A stretch of 7,421 bases of DNA, taken from assembly GCA_047445235.1 (NCBI GenBank), contig JBLGEO010000052.1:1-7421 (forward strand), read 5' to 3'. Positions 1-5,074 of this stretch are shown here, piece by piece (within the stretch, counting starts at the first letter, position 1; each line of letters begins with the position of its first letter). The DNA comes from JBDSRX01 sp047445235. Its GTDB lineage: Bacteria; Patescibacteriota; Dojkabacteria; J137. The notes beneath the pieces are model-generated. The model ran no database searches. It had not been told where the DNA came from and was given only the letters and a program-made list of their open reading frames with translations. The translations under genes and the position numbers were made by a program.

Positions 1-309
1 AGACAGGGGTTACCAGCATCCTAATATTACTATTAGAACCGGTGGTCTCTTACACCACCATTTCACCATCGCCTAATTGCTTAGGCAGTTTCTTTCTGTT
101 GCCCTCTTAGCTACTCGATGAGTTAGCACCCTAAGATTACTCCCAGCCAATCTTCTAAAGAGTGTTCGTCTAAAGAATACTTGGTGTCTATCCCGTCTTT
201 TTTCAAATTAATAAATTAATTCGGTACGGGACCGCCTTGGAGTCCGGACTTTCCTCTTATAGATATTTCAATATTACAAATACCTACAAGCTATACCTTG
301 GAATGGACC
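1..309 (-). ncRNA. rnpB: RNase P RNA (catalytic RNA, 3' end beyond window)
   Basis: RNA subunit of ribonuclease P, which removes the 5' leader from pre-tRNAs. On the minus strand the conserved block GAGGAAAGTCCGGACTCC (256-239) is the P4 5' strand and flanking conserved region I of bacterial RNase P RNA. It is followed by ACAGAAAGAAACTGCC (about 99-84), by GGTGAAATGGTGG and TGTAAGAGACCACCGG (67-39, the P8/P9 region), and by GCTGGTAACCCC near the window edge, in the same order as in E. coli rnpB. An AU-rich hairpin just before the P4 block fits P3. The 5' end is inferred from the promoter at 316-324. About 100 nt of the 3' part, including L15 (tRNA CCA-binding GGU), P4 3' strand and P1 3' strand, lies outside the window, so those parts cannot be checked. 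The gene lies downstream of glyS in the same direction but has its own promoter. Confidence 0.95.
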
Positions 310-315
310 ACTGTA

Positions 316-324
316 ATTATACCA
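316..324 (-). promoter_or_regulatory. rnpB promoter, extended -10
   Basis: On the minus strand TGGTATAAT is a perfect extended -10 (TGnTATAAT, with TATAAT at 321-316). No convincing -35 hexamer is seen 16-18 nt upstream, as is common for extended -10 promoters. Transcription would start at about 309, just upstream of the rnpB P1/P3 region. This fits independent expression of a stable RNA. Confidence 0.75.
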
Positions 325-333
325 TATTAGTTA

Positions 334-361
334 CCTGCCCCTCATGCTATTCGGGAGCAGG
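334..361 (-). other. Hairpin upstream of the rnpB promoter
   Basis: Read on the minus strand, CCTGCTCC (361-354) and GGGGCAGG (341-334) can form an 8-bp stem with one G-U pair and a 12-nt loop. No U-tract follows, so it is not a clear intrinsic terminator. It sits where a -35/UP region of the rnpB promoter would be. It could be a weak or Rho-independent-like stop for upstream transcription, or a protein-binding inverted repeat. Function is unknown. Confidence 0.4.
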
Positions 362-376
362 CGGGCTGGTTTAGGG

Positions 377-431
377 TTACAGATTACAGATTACAGATTA
401 CAGATTACAGATTACAGATTACAGATTACAG
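377..431. repeat. Heptanucleotide tandem repeat (AGATTAC)n
   Basis: Seven exact copies of AGATTAC run from 381 to 429, flanked by a partial unit (TTAC, 377-380) and AG (430-431). The array is intergenic, between the rnpB promoter region and the glyS 3' region. Because 7 is not a multiple of 3 and no reading frame spans it, it is a non-coding microsatellite-like array. The copies are identical, which suggests recent expansion by slippage. Confidence 0.95.
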
Positions 432-443
432 GAAATTATGTTA

Positions 444-480
444 TTCACTTGCGCACTTGCAACTTGTTCACCTGCGCACT
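444..480. repeat. Short imperfect direct repeat
   Basis: TTCACTTGCGCACT (444-457) recurs as TTCACCTGCGCACT (467-480) with one mismatch in 14 and a 23-nt offset. The spacer also contains related CACTTG/AACTTG pieces. It is more GC-rich than its surroundings. It could be a decayed tandem repeat or a pair of binding sites, and no function can be assigned. Confidence 0.6.
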
Positions 481-497
481 CGATTGACTGCCACACT

Positions 498-530
498 AAA
501 GGAGAAAAGTAACCCTCCAATGACGGAGGG
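498..530 (-). terminator. Probable terminator downstream of glyS
   Basis: On the minus strand CCCTCC (530-525), a 6-nt loop (GTCATT) and GGAGGG (518-513) form a perfect 6-bp GC-rich stem, followed by a pyrimidine-rich, U-interrupted tail (512-498). It lies about 90 nt past the glyS stop, in glyS orientation, and upstream of the separate rnpB promoter. The tail is not an uninterrupted U-run, so confidence is moderate. Confidence 0.5.
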
Positions 531-579
531 CCACAAGAGTACCTACGGTGGGATTAAGATAAACGATGAGAGTCTTTGA

Positions 580-612
580 ACTCGAAGAGATTTAGATTAA
601 TTCTCTTCGAGT
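580..612. repeat. Perfect 11-bp inverted repeat after glyS stop
   Basis: ACTCGAAGAGA (580-590) and TCTCTTCGAGT (602-612) are perfect complements around an 11-nt loop, giving a strong hairpin 5 nt after the glyS stop codon. No U-run follows on either strand, so it is not a standard intrinsic terminator. It may protect the glyS mRNA 3' end or bind a protein. An overlapping alternative hairpin (571-584) uses part of one arm. Confidence 0.7.
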
Positions 613-617
613 AAAGT

Positions 618-2027
618 CTAGATTAGATTTGCTTTAAGGTACTCAGGCAATTCGGAAATTAAAATTCTTTCTTGTTGCATAGAATCTCTATCTCTTATTG
701 TGACAGCTTGATCTTCTAGAGTGTCAAAGTCTACTGTTACACAGTAAGGTGTTCCAATTTCGTCTTGTCTTCTATATCTTTTTCCAATTGAAGCTGTTTC
801 ATCGTACTGAGTCATGTAATCGTTTCTTATTGAATTTTGAACTTCTAATGCTTTTGCTTGTAATTCAGGTTTTTTAGAAAGCGGTAGTATTGCAACTTTG
901 ATCGGAGCTAAAGATTTTTTAAGTTTTAGAACAACTCTTGTATCTTTTTCTCCTTTCGAGTTTGTTAATTCTTCTTTTGTATATGCATCTTCAAGTACCA
1001 TCATTAGAGTTCTATTTAGACCTACAGAAGTCTCCATAATATGGGGGATAAATCTAACTCCAGTTTCTTGGTCAAAGTAATCTAGTTTTTCTCCTGAGAA
1101 TTTTGAATGCTGAGTTAAATCGTAATCTCCTCGATCGTGTATTCCTTCCAGTTCTTTAAATCCTCCTAAAGTTTCGTAATTGTATTCAATATCAAATGCT
1201 TGAGTAGCATAGAATACTAGCTTCTCATGCTTCTTAAACCTTAATCTTTCTGGAGTAATTCCTAATACATTTATATGCCAGTTCATTCTAGATTCTTTCC
1301 ACATATCAAATAATTCTTGTTTGTCTTTTGGATGATGGAAATACTGCATTTCCATTTGTTCAAATTCTCTAGTTCTAAATACAAACTGTCTTGCAATAAT
1401 TTCGTTTCTAAATGCTTTTCCAACCTGAGCTATTCCGAATGGTAGTTTTGGTCTTAAAGTATCTCGATAATTTTTATATTCTAAATAAAGTCCTTGGCAT
1501 GTTTCTCCTCTTAGATATGTTACATTTTCTTCTGTGAACGAAGCATCTGTCGTTCCCATATTTGATTTAACAAGAAGGTTAAACCCTCTTGGATCTGTTA
1601 AGTCATTTCCTAAAGGACTTTTAATATTATTTTCTTTTATAATAACGGCAAGTTCTTCAGCTGTCTTTTTATCCATGTCCACTTTTTCACCTTTCTTCTC
1701 AAACCATTCTTCTACAACATGATCTGCCCTATATCTTGTATGAGTTTTTTTATCTTCAACCAATATATCATCAAATCCTCCAACATGTCCGGAAGCTATC
1801 CAAGTTTTTGGATGCATAAATATTCCAGAATCTAGCATAAGCATGTCATTTCGTTCCTGAACCATGGATTTTTCCCAAAGTCTTTGGATATTGTTTTTTA
1901 AAAGAATTCCATAATGCCCGTAGTCATAAACTGCTGCAAACCCTCCATAGATTTCTGAAGATGGATATATAAATCCATTTTCTTTTGCCCAGGACTTAAA
2001 TTCGTCTAACGTTTTTAGCTTTTCCAT
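618..2027 (-). CDS. glyS: Glycyl-tRNA synthetase, single-chain (alpha2) class II
   Basis: Charges tRNA-Gly with glycine in the cytoplasm. The 469-residue protein has the bacterial/eukaryotic-type single-polypeptide layout. An N-terminal catalytic start carries YGGFAAVYDYG (27-37) and the substrate-pocket segment around WIASGHVGGFDD (76-87). Class II motif 2 spans 205-230 with FRNE (206-209), R213, and FRTREFEQME (217-226). GIHDRGDYDL (295-304) precedes motif 3, where GLNR (336-339) supplies the ATP-binding Arg. A C-terminal HGTP anticodon-binding domain fills about 375-465. Length is usual for the family. In motif 2 the common Pro before the second Arg is Ala (IIAR), probably a lineage variant. 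The start is the first ATG after the T-box terminator, with no Shine-Dalgarno sequence. The stop is TAG. Expression is predicted to be controlled by the T-box leader at 2054-2205. It could also be labelled glyQS, but there is no separate beta subunit here. Confidence 0.97.
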   Translation of the reverse strand: MEKLKTLDEFKSWAKENGFIYPSSEIYGGFAAVYDYGHYGILLKNNIQRLWEKSMVQERNDMLMLDSGIFMHPKTWIASGHVGGFDDILVEDKKTHTRYRADHVVEEWFEKKGEKVDMDKKTAEELAVIIKENNIKSPLGNDLTDPRGFNLLVKSNMGTTDASFTEENVTYLRGETCQGLYLEYKNYRDTLRPKLPFGIAQVGKAFRNEIIARQFVFRTREFEQMEMQYFHHPKDKQELFDMWKESRMNWHINVLGITPERLRFKKHEKLVFYATQAFDIEYNYETLGGFKELEGIHDRGDYDLTQHSKFSGEKLDYFDQETGVRFIPHIMETSVGLNRTLMMVLEDAYTKEELTNSKGEKDTRVVLKLKKSLAPIKVAILPLSKKPELQAKALEVQNSIRNDYMTQYDETASIGKRYRRQDEIGTPYCVTVDFDTLEDQAVTIRDRDSMQQERILISELPEYLKANLI

Positions 2028-2053
2028 ATATAAATAAGTAAAAAAATTCCAAT

Positions 2054-2101
2054 AAAAAAAGTCGTCACAGAATAAAAATTAATTTACTCTGGGACGACTT
2101 T
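2054..2101 (-). terminator. T-box regulated intrinsic terminator of glyS leader
   Basis: AAAGTCGTC (2101-2093) pairs with GACGACTTT (2066-2058). After one C/U mismatch CAGA (2091-2088) pairs with TCTG (2071-2068), closing a 16-nt AU-rich loop. A T-run (2060-2054) follows. The 5' arm contains the CGUCCCA that forms the 3' side of the antiterminator, so the two structures exclude each other, as expected for transcriptional T-box control. Confidence 0.93.
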
Positions 2102-2205
2102 AATTTTAATTAATGCCGCGGTTCCACCCAATTTTCCTTTTTACAGGACACTTTTAGTTAGTATTCAGTTTTTCGTTCAAAATAACTAGGTATGCCATTA
2201 CCTAG
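2054..2205 (-). promoter_or_regulatory. Glycine T-box riboswitch with ultrashort Stem I
   Basis: Leader that senses uncharged tRNA-Gly and lets transcription continue into glyS. On the minus strand the T-box sequence TGGGTGGAACCGCGG (2130-2116) is nearly canonical. The antiterminator pairs UGGG (2130-2127) with CCCA (2093-2090) and GCG (2119-2117) with CGU (2096-2094), leaving the bulge UGGAACC. Its UGGA complements the UCCA end of tRNA-Gly. The competing terminator uses 2101-2088 and 2071-2058 plus a run of seven T. Stem I is only CTAGGTA (2205-2199) and TACCTAG (2192-2186) around loop ATGGCA (2198-2193), which shows GGC (Gly) followed by the customary purine. A 4-bp hairpin (TCCT 2148-2145, AGGA 2138-2135) may be Stem III. 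No room exists for a normal Stem I or a Stem IIA/B. The T-box and terminator are very secure. The Stem I reading is inference from structure and codon identity. Confidence 0.92.
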
Positions 2206-2209
2206 AATT

Positions 2210-2239
2210 ATTATACATTAACTTAACATCATATGTAAA
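2210..2239 (-). promoter_or_regulatory. glyS / T-box promoter
   Basis: On the minus strand TTTACA (2239-2234, 5 of 6 match to TTGACA), an 18-nt spacer and a perfect TATAAT (2215-2210). Predicted transcription start is about 2204-2202, so the RNA would begin at or inside the first base pairs of the Stem I hairpin. The -35 lies just after the stop codon of the upstream Cys-rich gene. Confidence 0.75.
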
Positions 2240-2240
2240 C

Positions 2241-2426
2241 TTACATAGCCATTGGAGGCTCTGGGGCTGGCATAGTTTCTTCAGCTGGTTTATCCATATG
2301 AGCACACCCAACACAAGTGCATGCACTTCCGTCTTCATGAGCACATTGGCTGCAATCTTTCTTTTCTGCACATGCTTCACAAGTACATGTACATGCTACT
2401 GGTGGCATTGTTGTATCTCCGTCCAT
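2241..2426 (-). CDS. Small Cys-rich protein, metallothionein-like
   Basis: About 61 residues if started at ATG 2426. The core carries nine cysteines in CxCxC, CxxC and CxCxxC spacings (CTCTCEAC, DCSQC, ACTCVGC) with two nearby His, which is a plausible soft-metal (Zn/Cu/Cd) binding cluster. The tail is rich in Pro, Glu and Met (MPAPEPPMAM). No signal peptide or membrane segment is seen. It does not match a metallothionein family I can name, so metal binding is inferred from composition. A GTG at 2453 would add nine residues, but it falls within the proposed promoter (TTACAA-N17-TATATA), so ATG 2426 is preferred. No Shine-Dalgarno sequence. A ferredoxin-like or redox role is an alternative, although the spacing is not that of a classical 4Fe-4S motif. 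Confidence 0.72.
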   Translation of the reverse strand: MDGDTTMPPVACTCTCEACAEKKDCSQCAHEDGSACTCVGCAHMDKPAEETMPAPEPPMAM

Positions 2427-2442
2427 ATTTTTACTTATAAGA

Positions 2443-2471
2443 TATATAGTCACATTTAAACACTTTTGTAA
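2443..2471 (-). promoter_or_regulatory. Candidate promoter of the Cys-rich gene
   Basis: TTACAA (2471-2466), a 17-nt spacer and TATATA (2448-2443) on the minus strand. The start would be about 2436, leaving a leader of about 10 nt before ATG 2426. In AT-rich DNA this could arise by chance. Confidence 0.4.
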
Positions 2472-2482
2472 GAATAGGTCAA

Positions 2483-2860
2483 TTATGGTTCAAAAGATTC
2501 GTTAAATGGGTAAAAATCAGTGAAACGTAATCCTTCTTTAATAGGACTTTCGGACTTTAAAGAGTAACCAACTGATTGTATAACTTCCATGAGAGATTGA
2601 AAAAGCTGAAGGTTATTTTCATACGCTGAATTTAGAATAAACAAGATACTATATTTTGAAGTCGTTGCACTGAATCCTAATGCAAATGATAGTTCTCTTC
2701 TAATAAGGAAGAAATCATTTTCTTTTTTCTGATCCAATGTATATCTTGGAGGTGGATTTGGAAGAACCCAATCATTATTTGGATTAAATCCTATTAAGTT
2801 ATTTTTATTTAATATTATATCTTCATCGTAGAGAATTTGGTCTGCAAGCATTGCACCCAT
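2483..2860 (-). CDS. Hypothetical protein, 125 aa
   Basis: I do not recognise a family. The protein has a Pro/Asn-rich stretch (about 26-40, NPNNDWVLPNPPPRY), a basic segment (45-56) and a mixed alpha/beta-looking middle (57-103) with hydrophobic strand SILFILN (71-77). It ends in an aromatic, acidic tail. There are no cysteines, no signal peptide and no membrane segment, so it is probably cytoplasmic. The start is ATG 2860, with in-frame ATG at codon 4 as an alternative. Neither has a Shine-Dalgarno sequence. It lies 22 nt downstream of the pyrophosphatase terminator and upstream of the Cys-rich gene, with no strong promoter seen. It could be transcribed by readthrough or from a weak AT-rich promoter overlapping the terminator tail. 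Being free of stops and in line with its neighbours supports a real gene. Confidence 0.7.
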   Translation of the reverse strand: MGAMLADQILYDEDIILNKNNLIGFNPNNDWVLPNPPPRYTLDQKKENDFFLIRRELSFALGFSATTSKYSILFILNSAYENNLQLFQSLMEVIQSVGYSLKSESPIKEGLRFTDFYPFNESFEP

Positions 2861-2882
2861 ATTAAATTTTTAATAAATAGAT

Positions 2883-2908
2883 AAAAAAAGACCCGATTTC
2901 TCGGGTCT
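2883..2908 (-). terminator. Intrinsic terminator of ppa
   Basis: On the minus strand AGACCCGA (2908-2901), tetraloop GAAA and TCGGGTCT (2896-2889) form a perfect 8-bp stem followed by a T-run (2889-2883). It begins 8 nt after the pyrophosphatase stop. The GNRA loop and long U-tract make it a textbook strong terminator. Confidence 0.95.
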
Positions 2909-2916
2909 GTTAGAGA

Positions 2917-3579
2917 CTATTTGGATTTCTTATCTCCGTGATCATCATTGTGATCATGGTGCTGATGGTCATGTTCATCGAGCTCTTCCATTTCTTCTTC
3001 AAACTTAGGCATATAGTCTGTTTCGTATCTTTCTGCACACTCATTAATTATTTCGTGTGCCTTCTCAGCATCAAAAAAACCTTCTACCTTACAAGTTCCA
3101 GGCTTCTTTAAATCTTTATAATGTTCAAAGTAATATCCTACTTCCTTCTTCCAATGCTCTCCTAGGTCTTCTACCGTTTTAATATGATCCATTCTTTTAT
3201 CGTCGTTTAATACAGTAATAATCTTATCATCAGTTTCTCCACCATCGTTAAATTTAATAACTCCAATAACCCTTGCCTCAACTAAGGATCCTGGTATTAA
3301 AGGTTCTGTAACATTAGCTACAATAAAGTCTAACAAATCGTTATCTTTATCCCAAGTACATGGAATTGCTCCATAGGCAACAGGGTAAGCAAGTGAACTA
3401 TAACCAACTCTATCTAGTTTAAGATGACCAGTTTCAGTAATTAATTCGTATTTATTGATTTGATTTGAATTAATTTCAATGATTCCATTAATAACTCTTT
3501 CTTCTTCTTTTGCAAATGGATCTAATACATGCTGTAAATTAAGCATGAAAAGGGAAGGTGATACGTTTATGTTTGCCAT
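2917..3579 (-). CDS. ppa: Family I inorganic pyrophosphatase with His/acidic tail
   Basis: Hydrolyses pyrophosphate to two phosphates, a cytoplasmic Mg-dependent reaction that drives biosynthesis, including aminoacyl-tRNA formation. By alignment with E. coli Ppa the active-site set is intact: E35, K43, E45, R57, Y65, Y69, D79, D81 and D84 (in DNDLLD), D112, D117, K119, and Y154-K155 in FEHYKDL. The signature has Leu where Pro/Glu is usual (DNDLLD rather than DGDPxD). The 220 residues exceed the about 175 of E. coli. There are some 15 extra N-terminal residues and a C-terminal extension (about 193-220) of Glu, Asp and His with five His within 203-214. The start is ATG 3579, without a Shine-Dalgarno sequence, and the stop is TAG. 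It is a single-gene unit with promoter at 3611-3639 and terminator at 2883-2908. Confidence 0.96.
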   Translation of the reverse strand: MANINVSPSLFMLNLQHVLDPFAKEEERVINGIIEINSNQINKYELITETGHLKLDRVGYSSLAYPVAYGAIPCTWDKDNDLLDFIVANVTEPLIPGSLVEARVIGVIKFNDGGETDDKIITVLNDDKRMDHIKTVEDLGEHWKKEVGYYFEHYKDLKKPGTCKVEGFFDAEKAHEIINECAERYETDYMPKFEEEMEELDEHDHQHHDHNDDHGDKKSK

Positions 3580-3610
3580 AAAGGGTTTTATTAAAATAAA
3601 GGTATAAAAG

Positions 3611-3639
3611 ATTCTAACTTAAAATATATTTTCCATCAA
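3611..3639 (-). promoter_or_regulatory. ppa promoter
   Basis: TTGATG (3639-3634), a 17-nt spacer and TAGAAT (3616-3611) on the minus strand, 4 of 6 and 5 of 6 matches to consensus. Predicted start is near 3604, giving a leader of about 25 nt. Confidence 0.6.
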
Positions 3640-3663
3640 GATAGTTTTCTTTTAACTTGCTTA

Positions 3664-3704
3664 TATAATTGCAATTGATGATGCTTGAACTACATCTTTA
3701 TATT
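3664..3704 (+). promoter_or_regulatory. Candidate promoters for the FecR-like gene operon
   Basis: A perfect TATAAT lies at 3664-3669 but lacks a good -35. TTGATG (3675-3680), an 18-nt spacer and TATATT (3699-3704) form a second candidate. The first would start RNA near 3676, the second near 3711. The sequence alone cannot decide between them. Together with the ppa promoter they make 3580-3711 a divergent control region. Confidence 0.45.
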
Positions 3705-3711
3705 AAGTAAT

Positions 3712-4590
3712 ATGTTGTATAGGAATATGGAAGGATATAATTCAAAACAAAAACTTTACATCTTTGTAGCAATTGCAATATTTGTTGTAGTTAACCTACT
3801 TGCAGTTGTATTTGCCTTACCTTACTTGGACAAAGGAAGTGTTAAGGGTATATATACTGACTCAATAAATGATAGTGTTCTAATCTCTGGAAACTTAGAT
3901 AAGCCAATTCAATTAGAAACAAATAAAGATATTTCTAATAATTCAGACTCACTTTATATTAAGGAACTCAACTATACACTTTTTGCATTACCGCAATCAA
4001 ATCTAAATATACAAAATCTCAATTTAATAAATATAAACTCAGGTATATATTACATAGAAACGCATAGCGATATAACACTTTTTAAAAAGATCAAACTTAA
4101 AGTTTCTGCTGGTTCTAGAGTAATATTTGATGCTGAGGAAGGTAATATCTATGTACTTAAAGGTCAAATTGAAGTTCTAGGCCAAACCTATAATGCAGGT
4201 TTTACCTTTAATCTTAACTCACAAGACCTTTTAGGAAATCTAATTGATAAGACTCAGTTGCTTTCTACAAATAAGGTAAAAGAACTAAATAAATTAATTG
4301 CAACCAAATCATTGTTTATACCAGAACTTAACTTCTTATCTACTCCAGCGTTAGAACTTAAAGATAATCTGACGGAAATAACAACTGATACCTCCAGTTA
4401 CATTATACAAGGCACTGTTTCACCTTTGAGCCATGTTTATGTTAATCATTCCGAAGCAACAGTTGATGCCAATGGTACTTTCTCTCAAAAAGTAGATCTG
4501 AAAAATGGAATTAACGATTTTCAAGTTAGTGTTGTTGATGAAGTCTCTAATACAAAAAGTACTAATGTAAAAATAATTTTAAATTACTAA
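3712..4590 (+). CDS. Membrane-anchored extracytoplasmic protein, FecR-like plus Ig-like
   Basis: 292 residues from ATG 3712. A short charged N-terminus is followed by one hydrophobic helix (about 15-36) acting as signal anchor, and the rest is predicted outside the membrane. Residues about 128-163 (KLKVSAGSRVIFDAEEGN, then IYVLKGQIEVLGQTYNAGF) resemble the beta-rich FecR fold. The last about 70 residues (222-292), with IIQGTVSPLSHVYVN, DANGTFSQKVDL and GINDFQVSVVDEVSN, match the pattern of bacterial Ig-like domains that end secreted or surface proteins. Both domain calls rest on pattern recognition. Alternative starts are TTG 3685 and ATG 3727, and the latter fits the second promoter candidate. 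None has a proper Shine-Dalgarno sequence. The next gene begins 1 nt after the TAA, so the two are an operon. A structural or sensing role at the cell surface is possible, but the function is unknown. Confidence 0.82.
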   Translation: MLYRNMEGYNSKQKLYIFVAIAIFVVVNLLAVVFALPYLDKGSVKGIYTDSINDSVLISGNLDKPIQLETNKDISNNSDSLYIKELNYTLFALPQSNLNIQNLNLININSGIYYIETHSDITLFKKIKLKVSAGSRVIFDAEEGNIYVLKGQIEVLGQTYNAGFTFNLNSQDLLGNLIDKTQLLSTNKVKELNKLIATKSLFIPELNFLSTPALELKDNLTEITTDTSSYIIQGTVSPLSHVYVNHSEATVDANGTFSQKVDLKNGINDFQVSVVDEVSNTKSTNVKIILNY

Positions 4591-4591
4591 T

Positions 4592-5032
4592 ATGGAGCAT
4601 GTAATCTTCTTTAGTCTTGTGATATTTACTTCATTTATTTGGTCATTACTGGAGATTCAGATTGAAGGTAAGAATGGTTGGGCTGGAGCACTACCTACTT
4701 GGAGATATCAAGTTCATATAAAATATATTTGGGAGAGAGAGATAACTGGCTACCATGTTTATTTAATAAGTTTTATATTGTTGCTGCTACATTCAACTTT
4801 TTTATATACAGCTTGGAGTATGCAAGCAGAGTTAAAGATAATTGCTTTCTTTTTATTATTGGGTGGGATTGAAGATTTTCTATGGTTTGTACTTAACCCA
4901 GCGTACGGATTAAAGAAATTTAACAGAATTGATGTACCGTGGCATACAATGTGGTTTTTAGGCGTACCAACGTTCTACTTTATAATTATTCCTCTTGGTG
5001 TATTTATTTACGCTATAAGCCTTACGCTGTAA
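4592..5032 (+). CDS. Small four-helix integral membrane protein, conserved-looking
   Basis: 146 residues with four predicted membrane helices at about 3-20, 53-75, 82-102 and 119-144. Polar residues sit at or inside helix ends: E21 and E25 in LLEIQIEGK, E94-D95 in GGIEDFLWFVLNP, and D114 and H118 in RIDVPWHTMW. Trp-rich segments (GWAGALPTWR 29-38) link them. The density of Trp, Glu, Asp, His and Pro motifs is typical of a conserved family and not of a random hydrophobic ORF, and I believe similar proteins occur in uncultivated bacteria and archaea. I cannot name a family or reaction. It starts 1 nt after the upstream stop, so it is probably translated from the same mRNA, without a visible Shine-Dalgarno sequence. 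The pairing suggests a joint envelope function. Confidence 0.85.
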   Translation: MEHVIFFSLVIFTSFIWSLLEIQIEGKNGWAGALPTWRYQVHIKYIWEREITGYHVYLISFILLLLHSTFLYTAWSMQAELKIIAFFLLLGGIEDFLWFVLNPAYGLKKFNRIDVPWHTMWFLGVPTFYFIIIPLGVFIYAISLTL

Positions 5033-5038
5033 TATCTA

Positions 5039-5047
5039 TGATATAAT
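5039..5047 (+). promoter_or_regulatory. ychF promoter, extended -10
   Basis: TGATATAAT is a perfect extended -10 (TATAAT 5042-5047), placed directly after the upstream stop codon, with no clear -35. The start would be near 5054, giving a leader of about 21 nt. It has the same promoter type as rnpB. Confidence 0.65.
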
Positions 5048-5074
5048 TGCGTCGTTAATTATTGAATTTCAATT

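Noticed and set aside
371..376. Telomere-like TTAGGG
   Set aside because: A single copy next to the heptamer array, with no tandem telomeric repeats.
377..431. CRISPR array
   Set aside because: Units are 7 bp, contiguous and identical with no spacers, so this is a simple tandem repeat.
565..612. tRNA gene suggested by a T-arm-like GTTCAAAGAC on the minus strand
   Set aside because: No 7-bp acceptor stem, D-arm, anticodon arm or CCA can be fitted around it. The strong 11-bp inverted repeat explains the sequence better.
898..1722. Plus-strand open frames of about 60 codons inside glyS
   Set aside because: They are antisense to a well-conserved synthetase and show no family features, promoter or start signal.
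2198..2380. Minus-strand 60-codon frame overlapping the Cys-rich gene
   Set aside because: It lies out of frame over the Cys-rich coding region and runs into the T-box promoter and Stem I.
4678..4872. 64-codon plus frame inside the membrane-protein gene
   Set aside because: Out-of-frame shadow of a gene with clear membrane helices and an operon-like start.
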